Shown here: positions 6,845 to 16,801 of the stretch, piece after piece
Layout of the letters: each line of letters begins with the position of its first letter
Position numbering within the stretch: the stretch's first letter is position 1
NCBI GenBank assembly: GCA_905235165.1
Contig: CAJOKK010000013.1
Span: 1-16,819, forward strand
DNA: 16,819 nt
Origin: an uncultured Atopobiaceae bacterium
GTDB taxonomy: Bacteria > Actinomycetota > Coriobacteriia > Coriobacteriales > Atopobiaceae
Direction: 5' to 3'
Translations under genes and position numbers: made by a program
Notes under the pieces: model-generated
The model's database searches: none
The model's input: the letters and a program-made list of their open reading frames with translations, nothing else
What the model was told of the DNA's origin: nothing

Positions 6845-7771
6845 CTACACCTTCAGGAAGCGCCTCATGGCGATTGCCGAGCCAAAGAGGCCCAGCAGCA
6901 GGCCGATAACCATCAGGGCCAGATAGGTCTGGGCAACGACGGTGTTCGACACGCTGAAGGAGAGGAACTGCAGGCTGGTCTCCAGCTTGGGCAGAACGAA
7001 GGTCAGGCCTGCCTGAAGCGCGAGAATGGCCAGCACCGAACCAAAGAAGGCCTCGAGGATGCCCTCCATCATGAAGGGGCCACGAATGAAGCTGTTCGAC
7101 GCGCCCACCAGACGCTCGATGGCGATCTCGCGACGACGCGCGGAGATGGCCAGGCGAATGGTGTTGTTGATGAAGACGAAGGCGACGAAGGAGAGAAGCG
7201 CCACCAGCACGATAGCGGCAACACGAATGTAGTTGGTAACGCTGAAGAGGCGCTCAACCGTCTCGCGGCCATACTGGACCGACGCGGCAACGTTATCGGG
7301 ATCGTCGCAGACATCGATGAAGGACCTGTCGGCAATCAGGCGGTCGGCAACCGTCTGAACCTGCTGCGGGTCTTCCATCTTGATGACCAGCGAGGCGGGA
7401 ACGGGGTTCTCGCCATCCAAAGCGGCAACGGCATCCGCTGCGTTGCGGTTGCTCATCGTCTCCTTGTACTCGTTGAGAGCGTCTTCCTTGCTCTTGTAGG
7501 TAACCGACTCGACGTCTTCCCAGCTTTCGACCTTGGACTGCAGGGACTTGACGGCCTGCTCGTCCGCATCGTCGGAGAGGAAGGCCTGAATCGTCACGCG
7601 ATCCTCAACGTCGCCCACGAGGCTCGAAATCATGGCAGAACCGAGCACGAACGTACCGATGATGAACAGCGAGAGGAAGATGGTAACCACGGCGCCGAAC
7701 GACGTAGACCAGTTGCGGCGGAAGTGGTGCATCGCCTCGCGCATGGAGTAGCCAGCATTAGAGAACACCAT
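6845..7771 (-). CDS. ftsX: cell division protein FtsX
   Basis: FtsX is the membrane partner of FtsE. In bacteria the pair activates peptidoglycan hydrolases at the septum. The 308-residue protein has the family layout: a cytoplasmic N-terminus with REAMHHFRRNW, helix 1 (about 24-50), an extracellular domain (about 51-182), then three helices (about 183-205, 236-260, 281-305). RRREIAIERLVGAS (212-225) lies in the cytoplasmic loop typical of the FtsX/MacB fold. The start at 7771 overlaps the ftsE stop by 14 nt and follows GGAGGAGGG. An alternative ATG at 7798 would add nine residues; it is possible but less well placed. The two genes are clearly translated together. Confidence 0.95.
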   Translation of the reverse strand: MVFSNAGYSMREAMHHFRRNWSTSFGAVVTIFLSLFIIGTFVLGSAMISSLVGDVEDRVTIQAFLSDDADEQAVKSLQSKVESWEDVESVTYKSKEDALNEYKETMSNRNAADAVAALDGENPVPASLVIKMEDPQQVQTVADRLIADRSFIDVCDDPDNVAASVQYGRETVERLFSVTNYIRVAAIVLVALLSFVAFVFINNTIRLAISARRREIAIERLVGASNSFIRGPFMMEGILEAFFGSVLAILALQAGLTFVLPKLETSLQFLSFSVSNTVVAQTYLALMVIGLLLGLFGSAIAMRRFLKV

Positions 7772-8888
7772 AACGACCGTACCCTCCTCCCTCTTCATCG
7801 CGGACCAGGCTACCGCCCTCAAGCGCGATAACGCGCCTGCGCATGGTGTCGACCATCGCCTGGTCGTGGGTAGCGACGACCACCGTCGTACCCGTACGGT
7901 TAATCGCGTCAAGCAACCTCATGATGCCCTGCGAGATCGCGGGGTCGAGGTTACCGGTGGGCTCGTCGCAGATGAGCAGCGGCGGACGGTTGACCATCGC
8001 GCGCGCAACGGAGACGCGCTGCTGCTCGCCACCGGAGAGCTGGTCGGGATAGGCGTCCATGCGCTCGGACAGGCCGACGAGGCGAAGCACCTCGGGAACC
8101 TGCACGTTGATGACCGACTTAGGCTTGCCGATGCACTCAAGAGCAAAGGACACGTTCTCGTAGATGGTCTTATCGGGAAGCAGCTTGAAGTCCTGGAAGA
8201 CGCAGCCGATCTGGCGGCGCAGGTAGGGAACCTTCCAGTTGCGCATGGCCGTAAGGTCCTGGCCAGCGACCATGACCTTACCCTTGGTTGCACGCAGCTC
8301 GCGATTGAGCAGGCGAATGAAGGTGGACTTGCCGGAACCGGAATGGCCCACCAAGAACACGAACTCGCCCGGGTAGATGTCGAGGCTCACGTTATCGAGC
8401 GCCGGCTTGTTGGGCTGGGCGGGATAGACCACCGTTACGTTCTGGAGCGAGATGGTGGGCGTACCCTCATGCGGCACGGCAGGGGCGGGACCCGGGTAGT
8501 TGTTGGCCGGGTATCCAGAGTCCTGCTGGGCGCTAGCGCTGGGGGCGTCAGCCGGTGCGGACGAGGGGGTTACCGGAAGCGGTGCAGAGACACCCGTAGA
8601 ACCGGGAGCCACCGCAGTGTTGGGCATCACGGGAACCGTCGTCGGGTTGGGAGCCACGGGCACCGTCGTAGGATTGGTCATAACTGGAGCGCCCGCGGGA
8701 ACGGTGGTCGGGTTGGGAACCGGCCCAGTACCATAGCCGGGCCTGACCGTCGGGTTGGGAACCTGAGCGGGGGTATAGCCTGGCTGCGCTGCGGGATTGG
8801 GAACCGACGCAGGTCTCACCGCAGGCTCAGCCATCGGATCAGGCACAGACATGCGCCCGTTTCCGGGGTCTGAAAGGGGATTGGCCAT
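7758..8888 (-). CDS. ftsE: cell division ATPase FtsE with a proline-rich repeat extension
   Basis: FtsE is the ATPase of the FtsEX complex at the division site. The 376-residue product is far longer than the usual 220-230. The ABC domain occupies only residues 143-376, with Walker A GHSGSGKST (181-189), signature LSGGE (284-288), Walker B LLICDE (304-309) and switch histidine H341. The first 140 residues are a low-complexity extension rich in P, N, T, V and A, built of repeated VPNPTxxP units and ending in a PAPAVP stretch. A clear GAGGAGG with 8 nt spacing precedes ATG 8888, upstream of the extension, and no better start is seen nearer the ABC domain, so the extension is likely translated. 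The tail EEGGGYGRYGVL is also glycine/tyrosine-rich. It overlaps ftsX. Confidence 0.93.
   Translation of the reverse strand: MANPLSDPGNGRMSVPDPMAEPAVRPASVPNPAAQPGYTPAQVPNPTVRPGYGTGPVPNPTTVPAGAPVMTNPTTVPVAPNPTTVPVMPNTAVAPGSTGVSAPLPVTPSSAPADAPSASAQQDSGYPANNYPGPAPAVPHEGTPTISLQNVTVVYPAQPNKPALDNVSLDIYPGEFVFLVGHSGSGKSTFIRLLNRELRATKGKVMVAGQDLTAMRNWKVPYLRRQIGCVFQDFKLLPDKTIYENVSFALECIGKPKSVINVQVPEVLRLVGLSERMDAYPDQLSGGEQQRVSVARAMVNRPPLLICDEPTGNLDPAISQGIMRLLDAINRTGTTVVVATHDQAMVDTMRRRVIALEGGSLVRDEEGGGYGRYGVL
8595..8849 (-). repeat. in-frame tandem repeats in the FtsE N-terminal extension
   Basis: Four units of 14 residues (starting SVPDPMAEP, SVPNPAAQP, QVPNPTVRP, PVPNPTTVP) are followed by shorter 9-residue units (MTNPTTVPV, APNPTTVPV) and a degenerate one (MPNTAVAPG). 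The repeat is also visible in DNA as recurring GTCGGGTTGGGAACC-like blocks on the plus strand, so copy number could change by slippage or recombination. Confidence 0.85.
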
Positions 8889-8955
8889 CAGCTCTGCCTC
8901 CTCATGCTTTGTTCGGTTAGGCACCTCATTGAACGCGAGACGCCCCTTGTAGTAC

Positions 8956-9018
8956 GTATCTGCTTCGCTGACAGATACACAACATATTACCAGTTATCGT
9001 ACGTGAGTCGAAAACTGG
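8956..9018 (-). promoter_or_regulatory. upstream region of ftsEX: possible promoter with two dyads
   Basis: The 236-bp gap between prfB and ftsE holds an inverted repeat with 10-bp arms (8990-8999 and 9009-9018; nine of ten pairs, CCAGTTATCG / CGAAAACTGG), next to TAATAT (8989-8984) on the minus strand, which could be a -10 box. No good -35 is seen. A second dyad, GTATCTG / CAGATAC (8956-8962 and 8972-8978), would lie in the 5' leader. This suggests ftsEX has its own regulated promoter besides readthrough from secA-prfB. I saw no clear terminator after prfB. Confidence 0.4.
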
Positions 9019-9124
9019 TCCGAACGAACATAGAGAGCATCTGAACGGTAGCTGCCAAAAGCGCACCTAAACATTGCCATTACAGTGAAAAGCCCGAGGG
9101 GGCGGAGTCGCAGCGGGGAAAGCC

Positions 9125-10231
9125 CTAGCGAGAAGCGACGGCCCAGCGATGATAGGCGATGATGAAGGGGTCGAGCTCTCCCCCAGAGAGCACGGCATCC
9201 ACGTTGCCCGTCTCGACCTCGGTACGAAGGTCCTTCACCAGCTGGTAGGGATAGAGCACGTAGCTCCTGATCTGGTTGCCCCAGGAGATATCGTGCTTGG
9301 GGCCTCGCAGCTCGTCCATCTCGGCAGCGCGGCGCTCGAGCTCCATCTCGTAGAGCTTGGAACGCAAGACGTTCATGGCGAAGGCCTTGTTCTGCAGCTG
9401 GCTCCGCTCGTTTTGGCAGGTGACGACAATGCCCGTGGGCAGGTGCGTGATGCGCACCGCAGAGTCGGTGGTGTTGACGCCCTGACCGCCGTGTCCATGG
9501 CTGTGGAAGACGTCAATGCGCAGGTCGTCGGGGTTAATCTCGACCTCGATGTCGTCAGGGAGCACGGGAAGCACCTCAACGCCCGCGAAGGTCGTCTGGC
9601 GGCGTTTCTTGGCATCGGTGGGAGAAATGCGAACAAGGCGATGGACGCCCTGCTCGGCGCGAAGCATGCCGTAGGCGTTATGGCCCGAAACGGTGAACAT
9701 GGCACGGTCGAGACCGATGGCCTCGCCGGCAGGGGCATCGTTAACCGTTACCTTCCAGCCACGCTTGGCGCAGTAGGCCTGGTACATCCTGAAGAGCATG
9801 GCACACCAGTCCTGGGCCTCAAGGCCTCCCTGTCCTGGGGTCACGGTGACGATCGCGTCTCCGTGGTCAAGCTCATCGGTAAACCAGCTCGAGAGCTCAA
9901 GCTCGCCAAGCTCCTGAGAGAGCTCCTTGCATAGCTCGCAAGCCTCGAGGATAAGATCATCGTCGTCCATCTCATCGCCCAGCTCAAAGGCCGTCTTGGC
10001 CTCCTCGAGCTTCTCTCGCGCAGAAGAGAGCGCTGACACGTCCTCACGGGCACGTGTCAGCTGCTCCATCACCGCGCGAGCGGACTCGGCGTCATCCCAG
10101 AATCCGGGTTGGGCACTCTGCGCCTCGAGGGAGGCCACCTCTTGGCGGCGCTCCTCGATGTGCAGGTAGCCCTCCACCTCGTCAAGGCGCTGCTCGAGCG
10201 CCTTGACGTCGGGACGAACGACTTCAATCAT
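9125..10231 (-). CDS. prfB: peptide chain release factor 2
   Basis: RF2 ends translation at UGA and UAA. The 368-residue product aligns along the family, with GYL (21-23) where E. coli has its frameshift site, and GGQ at 248-250, which triggers peptide release. The frame runs uninterrupted through the usual frameshift position: GGC TAC CTG CAC ATC is read instead of a CTT TGA C slip site, so autoregulation by +1 frameshifting is absent. The stop-codon recognition motif reads SPT (203-205) where RF2 normally has SPF, and the catalytic loop reads HGHGGQGVN. The ATG at 10231 directly follows the secA TAA with no gap. Its GGAG lies inside the secA end, so translation is coupled. Confidence 0.94.
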   Translation of the reverse strand: MIEVVRPDVKALEQRLDEVEGYLHIEERRQEVASLEAQSAQPGFWDDAESARAVMEQLTRAREDVSALSSAREKLEEAKTAFELGDEMDDDDLILEACELCKELSQELGELELSSWFTDELDHGDAIVTVTPGQGGLEAQDWCAMLFRMYQAYCAKRGWKVTVNDAPAGEAIGLDRAMFTVSGHNAYGMLRAEQGVHRLVRISPTDAKKRRQTTFAGVEVLPVLPDDIEVEINPDDLRIDVFHSHGHGGQGVNTTDSAVRITHLPTGIVVTCQNERSQLQNKAFAMNVLRSKLYEMELERRAAEMDELRGPKHDISWGNQIRSYVLYPYQLVKDLRTEVETGNVDAVLSGGELDPFIIAYHRWAVASR

Positions 10232-13078
<2,847 letters not shown>

Positions 13079-13221
13079 GTGAACTCCCTCACGAAATCGA
13101 AATCGTAGCTTGCATGTAGAGCATTTTCCTTCTATTCAATCTCAAATACTCTAGCAATAACCGGGCTGCACGTCGCTAGTCACTTTATTGCATCATTAAA
13201 TGCGCACGTCGCACGTCTATT
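13079..13221 (-). promoter_or_regulatory. upstream region of secA with repeated heptamers
   Basis: This 143-bp AT-richer gap must hold the secA promoter unless secA is read through from the regulator. No convincing -35/-10 pair was found; TTGCTA around 13155 with weak -10 options is the best candidate. The plus strand has the tandem heptamers GCACGTC GCACGTC (13204-13217) and a third copy at 13168-13174. These could be protein-binding sites. No terminator for the regulator gene is evident. Confidence 0.35.
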
Positions 13222-15405
13222 TCAAGCCATTCTCACGAGCTCGCCCACCGGCTGAGGCAGTGGTTTTGGCTTACTTTCACCCAGCTCATCCATAAAACGA
13301 GCCATCGCAGCACGCATGCTCGCCGACGGCGGAGAGCCCGTCTCCTCAAGGAGGTTGCGAGCAAAGGTGAGGTAGACATTCTTGGCGTCCACCACGCGGC
13401 CCGAGAGCCTCAGGGCTTCCACCAGCACCATCACCACGTCTTCTCGGGTCTTGCTCAGCTCGTGCGCCTTCCAGGCCATCCTGACGCCCAGCTGCAGGCA
13501 GTCCTCTCGTATGGCCGCGTTCGCTCCGGCCACCGACACATCAATGAAGAGGCTCCTCAGCTCTTCACGCCGATTGGCCGCCATGCCTGTCGCGTCAAAG
13601 GGAGTCTCGCAGAGGTCGCCACGATAGGTGGACACGGCAGACATGGCCATCGAGATCGCCCGAGCGTCGTCCTCCTCCGCAAGAGCAGCGTGAGCCAGGC
13701 GCTCGAACTGATCGACGTCGCAGGTCACGATGTCCATGTTGAGGCCCAGCGCGCCCTCGGCCTTGTTCACGATAAAGGGGTCAATCGCCACGCCATCGTT
13801 AGCCTTCTTCAGCATGGCCCTGGCATAACTCACGGCTTCGTATACGCGCTGACGCCCTAGGTCGAAGTCGGTCTCAGGCCATATGCACTCGATGAGCTCA
13901 AAGCGGCGCATCATGTGGCCACGGCGCATGGCGAGGAAGGTGATGAGCGACCTCGTGCGGCGGCTCGTGAGGCCCATTCCCGAAAGCCGGACTCCGCCAA
14001 GGGAGAGGCAGAAATCGCCCAGGAGGGTGATGCCGAGGGGCTTTACGTCCCCTTCGATGACGGACGGCTCCTGGGGCTCCCTCTTCTCGGCGCTGCCGAG
14101 AAGAGCAAAGACGGGGGCGGCGCCGTCCTTCTCCTCCTCCGAGCTCGCCGAGTAACGCCGCAGACCCCTGATTGACTTGCGCGAGAGGGCGAGCCATTGG
14201 GCCGGAATCGACTCGCGAAAGGAAGCCGAGAGGGCGCCGAAATCATTGCAGAGCATGTTGAGCATCCAGATGGCGTCCTTCGTTGCGTTGGTGTCGACAA
14301 GAACGCCGGGAGCGATTTCTGCGACCTCGCGAAGGTCTTGGCAGACAAAGTAGGAGGCGAGATCACGGACGGTCGAGGGCTTCGTTCTTCTCGCCAGCTC
14401 GGACAATGGGGTCTGATCGCCAAGTCCCATAGCCGAAAGGGCATCGATGAACTGGGCAAAGATACGCAGCTTACGACCAGTTGCGGGACCCGTGAGCTCG
14501 CCTGCTTGCACCGCGCGCACGTGCGCCCGCGCGAAGGCGCCCTGGCGGTTGTCGATCACCGCGAGCGCGAGCAGAACGACAGCCTGCAACATGGAATCCC
14601 CCATGCGCGAGGCCAGTGCGACGGCCTCTTCTCCCCCTTCGAGCGTAGTGGACCTGCCCACGACCGATGCGAGCATCGGGTCGATGATGTCGTGGTAGCA
14701 CAGAAGTCGGCGCGAACCAGCGTACGTCATCGTCTTACCCGCCTCATCGAAGGCCGCTCGTTCGGGTTCACGCGAGGTCTCGGCCACAAAGGCCTGCGCA
14801 ATGGCAAAGTCTTCGCAGAGCCATGCCGCCACGAGCGAGTTTGGCAACAGGCGCAGCGGGTCATTGACGAGCAGGGCATAGGCCTCGGTGAAGCGGCCAC
14901 ACAGGATGTGGCGACGAGCCTGCACATGTCGCACCAGCTCACGCGCCATATCTGTGTCGTCTCGCATGGGCAGCACCCTACCGAGCGCGCTGCCGCAGTC
15001 AATCGCCCGCGCCGCACGCAGGAGGCTTGCGAGGCGAATCTTCTCGGCGAGGTTGGGGATCTTCTCGCCATCGGAGCGACTTGCCAGTGATTCGATGTCC
15101 TTATCTAGGTCAAACGCCGCCACCCGCGCTTCTACGCAGGCGACGGCGAATGCTGACAGATCTTGCGAGACGGATGGCTTGAACTCGAGTTTTTCATGCA
15201 GCTCGAGCGCCTTGGCCACAAGGCGGACCTGTCCGGCGCACACCAGCTCAACTCCCCAGGCACATCCGAGCTCGACAAGGTCTTCGTCAGAGCAGAGCCT
15301 ACTCACCTCGGCCAAGCGAGTGAACTCGCCTCGCGCGGCAAGTATGTTGGCGGCTTGCACAACGGTTGCCGACAGACGCAGGGGCATCCCAAGGAACTTC
15401 TCCAT
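13222..15405 (-). CDS. C-terminal part of an ATPase/SARP-type transcriptional regulator (BTAD domain)
   Basis: From ATG 15405 this is 727 residues. The first 440 are helical and repeat-like, resembling the middle of MalT-like regulators. Around 458-540 is an OmpR-type winged helix (ITLLGDFCLSLGGVRL, then TSRRTRSLITFLAMRRG, then RQRVYEAVSYARAMLKK). Around 555-705 is a bacterial transcriptional activator domain (DVDQFERLAHAAL, YRGDLCETP, RREELRSLFIDV). SARPs usually carry these two domains at the N-terminus, whereas here they are C-terminal. The frame is also open further upstream to 15483, and no good ribosome-binding site precedes 15405. Codon bias switches here from the upstream ORF, so this is probably the continuation of that ORF after a frameshift. 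Target genes are unknown. Confidence 0.85.
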   Translation of the reverse strand: MEKFLGMPLRLSATVVQAANILAARGEFTRLAEVSRLCSDEDLVELGCAWGVELVCAGQVRLVAKALELHEKLEFKPSVSQDLSAFAVACVEARVAAFDLDKDIESLASRSDGEKIPNLAEKIRLASLLRAARAIDCGSALGRVLPMRDDTDMARELVRHVQARRHILCGRFTEAYALLVNDPLRLLPNSLVAAWLCEDFAIAQAFVAETSREPERAAFDEAGKTMTYAGSRRLLCYHDIIDPMLASVVGRSTTLEGGEEAVALASRMGDSMLQAVVLLALAVIDNRQGAFARAHVRAVQAGELTGPATGRKLRIFAQFIDALSAMGLGDQTPLSELARRTKPSTVRDLASYFVCQDLREVAEIAPGVLVDTNATKDAIWMLNMLCNDFGALSASFRESIPAQWLALSRKSIRGLRRYSASSEEEKDGAAPVFALLGSAEKREPQEPSVIEGDVKPLGITLLGDFCLSLGGVRLSGMGLTSRRTRSLITFLAMRRGHMMRRFELIECIWPETDFDLGRQRVYEAVSYARAMLKKANDGVAIDPFIVNKAEGALGLNMDIVTCDVDQFERLAHAALAEEDDARAISMAMSAVSTYRGDLCETPFDATGMAANRREELRSLFIDVSVAGANAAIREDCLQLGVRMAWKAHELSKTREDVVMVLVEALRLSGRVVDAKNVYLTFARNLLEETGSPPSASMRAAMARFMDELGESKPKPLPQPVGELVRMA

Positions 15406-16270
15406 GCACCTGCGGGTCATCAAGGCCGACGCAATCGAAGGTACCCTGCGCCAAGTCGATGCCAAAAAAGGGCGTGTCGCGGCTCAGCCATTTGAGTGCC
15501 TCTTCGTCCGCCCTTCTCGCGACGCGCTTAAGCTCGTCAAAAGTTCCCGAGCCCAGCACCATCATTGCCAGGCGCAGCTCAAGCTCTTCGCGGGGAAGCG
15601 TGTGCCTCAAGAGGGCGGCGGCAAGGTCGGCGAGCGCCCGCTTCCAGAGGAGATAAGCGGAGACATGGGAGGACTCGTTCTTCTCCCCTGCATAGACCAA
15701 GCTTGCGATATCACGCGTTGAAAGGCGATGGTCTTGGGTGCTTTCTGCAAAGTCAAGACGATAGAGGTCTGCCATGTCTGGGGACAAGAACACTTGGCAG
15801 CCGTCCGCCTCCTCGGCCAGGGCCTCCGCCTCGGGAAGCATGCAGACCAGGACGAGGGTATTTCTCGCCACCATACGCTCAAAGGCGCGGGCAACCTTTC
15901 CAAGGTCGCACTCATCGATAGGCGGCATGTCATCAAACACAACCGCACGCGGGGCCTTGAGCTCGATGGGAGCCGCGCGGACTTCACGGGCAACACGCAT
16001 TACGCGGCGACACGCACGAGCGCTGTCCAGGTCTTTCATGCTTTCGTAGCGCGTGTAATAAGAACGGCCCTCAAGCACCTTCAGAACATCGCACGCCAGG
16101 AAGGTCTTGCCCATACCCGCTTCTGCGCATAGGTAGACAACGCGCGGGGTTGGTCCATCCCCCAGCACGTTCAGACGAAAACGTCGACGCGCCATATCAT
16201 TCGCTGGAAGATCTTCCGTTGCGATTGACCCTACCAACCACGTACCTCGACCATGCATCCGCACTGACAT
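15299..16270 (-). CDS. N-terminal P-loop ATPase part of the same regulator (frame broken)
   Basis: The ORF has 323 codons, but only about the first 288 look authentic. Walker A is AEAGMGKT (49-56) and Walker B is AVVFDDM (109-115), as in the STAND/MalT-type ATPase of large regulators. The segment LDFAESTQDHRLSTRDIASL (172-191) fits the helical part that follows. After residue 288 (LDDPQVH) the third-base GC bias drops and the tail is arginine-rich and unconvincing, while the +1 frame begins MEKFLGMPLRLSATVV and continues for 727 residues. AAAGGGG before ATG 16270 supports the start. A sequencing error, a true inactivating deletion or recoding would all look like this. Confidence 0.8.
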   Translation of the reverse strand: MSVRMHGRGTWLVGSIATEDLPANDMARRRFRLNVLGDGPTPRVVYLCAEAGMGKTFLACDVLKVLEGRSYYTRYESMKDLDSARACRRVMRVAREVRAAPIELKAPRAVVFDDMPPIDECDLGKVARAFERMVARNTLVLVCMLPEAEALAEEADGCQVFLSPDMADLYRLDFAESTQDHRLSTRDIASLVYAGEKNESSHVSAYLLWKRALADLAAALLRHTLPREELELRLAMMVLGSGTFDELKRVARRADEEALKWLSRDTPFFGIDLAQGTFDCVGLDDPQVHGEVPWDAPASVGNRCASRQHTCRARRVHSLGRGE

Positions 16271-16312
16271 CCGCTACCCCTTTCGGAATCGTCTTACGGC
16301 TTGCCGGGAACC

Positions 16313-16342
16313 ATAACAAACGAAATCGATCCCTCAGGGCAA
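16313..16342 (-). promoter_or_regulatory. candidate promoter of the regulator gene
   Basis: On the minus strand TTGCCC (16342-16337) and TGTTAT (16318-16313) are separated by 18 bp, each matching four of six consensus bases. The -10 lies 43 nt before ATG 16270. Confidence 0.3.
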
Positions 16343-16352
16343 AAATTCGGAC

Positions 16353-16392
16353 AACAATTGTTACGACTCGTCAGCTAGTTGCCAGTTAACTG
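16353..16392. promoter_or_regulatory. two perfect palindromes upstream of the regulator promoter
   Basis: AACAATTGTT (16353-16362) and CAGTTAACTG (16383-16392) are both exact 10-bp palindromes, 30 bp apart centre to centre, just upstream of the candidate -35. Near-integral helical spacing (about three turns) makes them plausible operator half-sites, but short AT-rich palindromes can occur by chance. Confidence 0.3.
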
Positions 16393-16650
16393 CAAGCTTG
16401 GTTTTTATCCCAAAATGGCATGAAGCCGAATGTGCAAAAGTCAAGGTTTTCGCAGGTAGTTCTATGTGTTGAAAATGTTGAAAGATTTTACAGAGCAAAT
16501 TGGTGTAAGCGCAGCGGGAGTTGCCAGAGGAAAGATTTTCGTCAGACAGTTGGGGCGGAAGGACGCGGACGCAAGAGATTCTAGCCATAGAGCTTGTACT
16601 CGCGTGACGTTTTACAGGCGGTGAGCGTAGAGACTAGCTAGTGTGAGTGC

Positions 16651-16801
16651 GCCACCTTGGAGGATGCCCGGCATCGCTGTTTTCGCGAACTTGGATGGTG
16701 CTGGACAGGCAGGCCCTTGAAGCGGGTTGTTCCCGCGGACTCAGGAATCGGGAGGGCCCGAACATCAAAGTCCGAGAAGTGAGCACCCTCCCGGAGTTGG
16801 C
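16651..16801 (+). ncRNA. candidate structured RNA with pseudoknot, family unassigned
   Basis: A consistent fold of about 151 nt is seen. A closing helix pairs 16651-16658 with 16794-16801 (one mismatch). Hairpin GATGC-CCG-GCATC lies at 16663-16675. A long hairpin at 16715-16745 has inner stem GCGGG-TTGTT-CCCGC. A perfect 8-bp helix CGGGAGGG/CCCTCCCG (16749-16756, 16786-16793) abuts the closing helix. In its loop, GTCC (16770-16773) and AGCA (16782-16785) can pair with TGCTGGAC (16699-16706), giving a pseudoknot. One closing pair is U-G only in plus-strand RNA, which weakly favours plus. Candidates to test are the raiA motif RNA (reported in Firmicutes and Actinobacteria) and 6S RNA; I cannot assign either from memory. 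Confidence 0.42.

Larger units (their letters stand above)
16271..16650. other. gene-free region upstream of the regulator
   Basis: No supported gene is found here. A 75-codon minus-strand ORF (16361-16588) lacks a ribosome-binding site and coding bias. The stretch is AT-richer than its surroundings and holds the candidate promoter and palindromes listed separately, plus a TGTTGAAA direct repeat (16467-16474, 16476-16483). The portion 16590-16650 may contain a promoter for the RNA candidate to its right, but only weak boxes are seen. Confidence 0.5.

Noticed and set aside
7866..8873. Plus-strand open frame opposite ftsE
   Set aside because: It is a shadow of the ftsE coding strand, including its repeats; there is no start signal and no recognisable domain.
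13462..15090. Several plus-strand frames opposite the regulator
   Set aside because: They are arginine/serine-rich shadow translations without start signals; the minus strand carries the winged-helix and BTAD domains.
15464..15469. T6 run as the site of a programmed slip or phase variation in the regulator
   Set aside because: Coding bias stays in the first frame for about 60 bp past the run, so the frame change lies near 15405 rather than at the run. It stays a minor possibility to check in reads.
16361..16588. Minus-strand 75-codon ORF upstream of the regulator
   Set aside because: No ribosome-binding site, no coding bias, and it covers palindromes that look regulatory.
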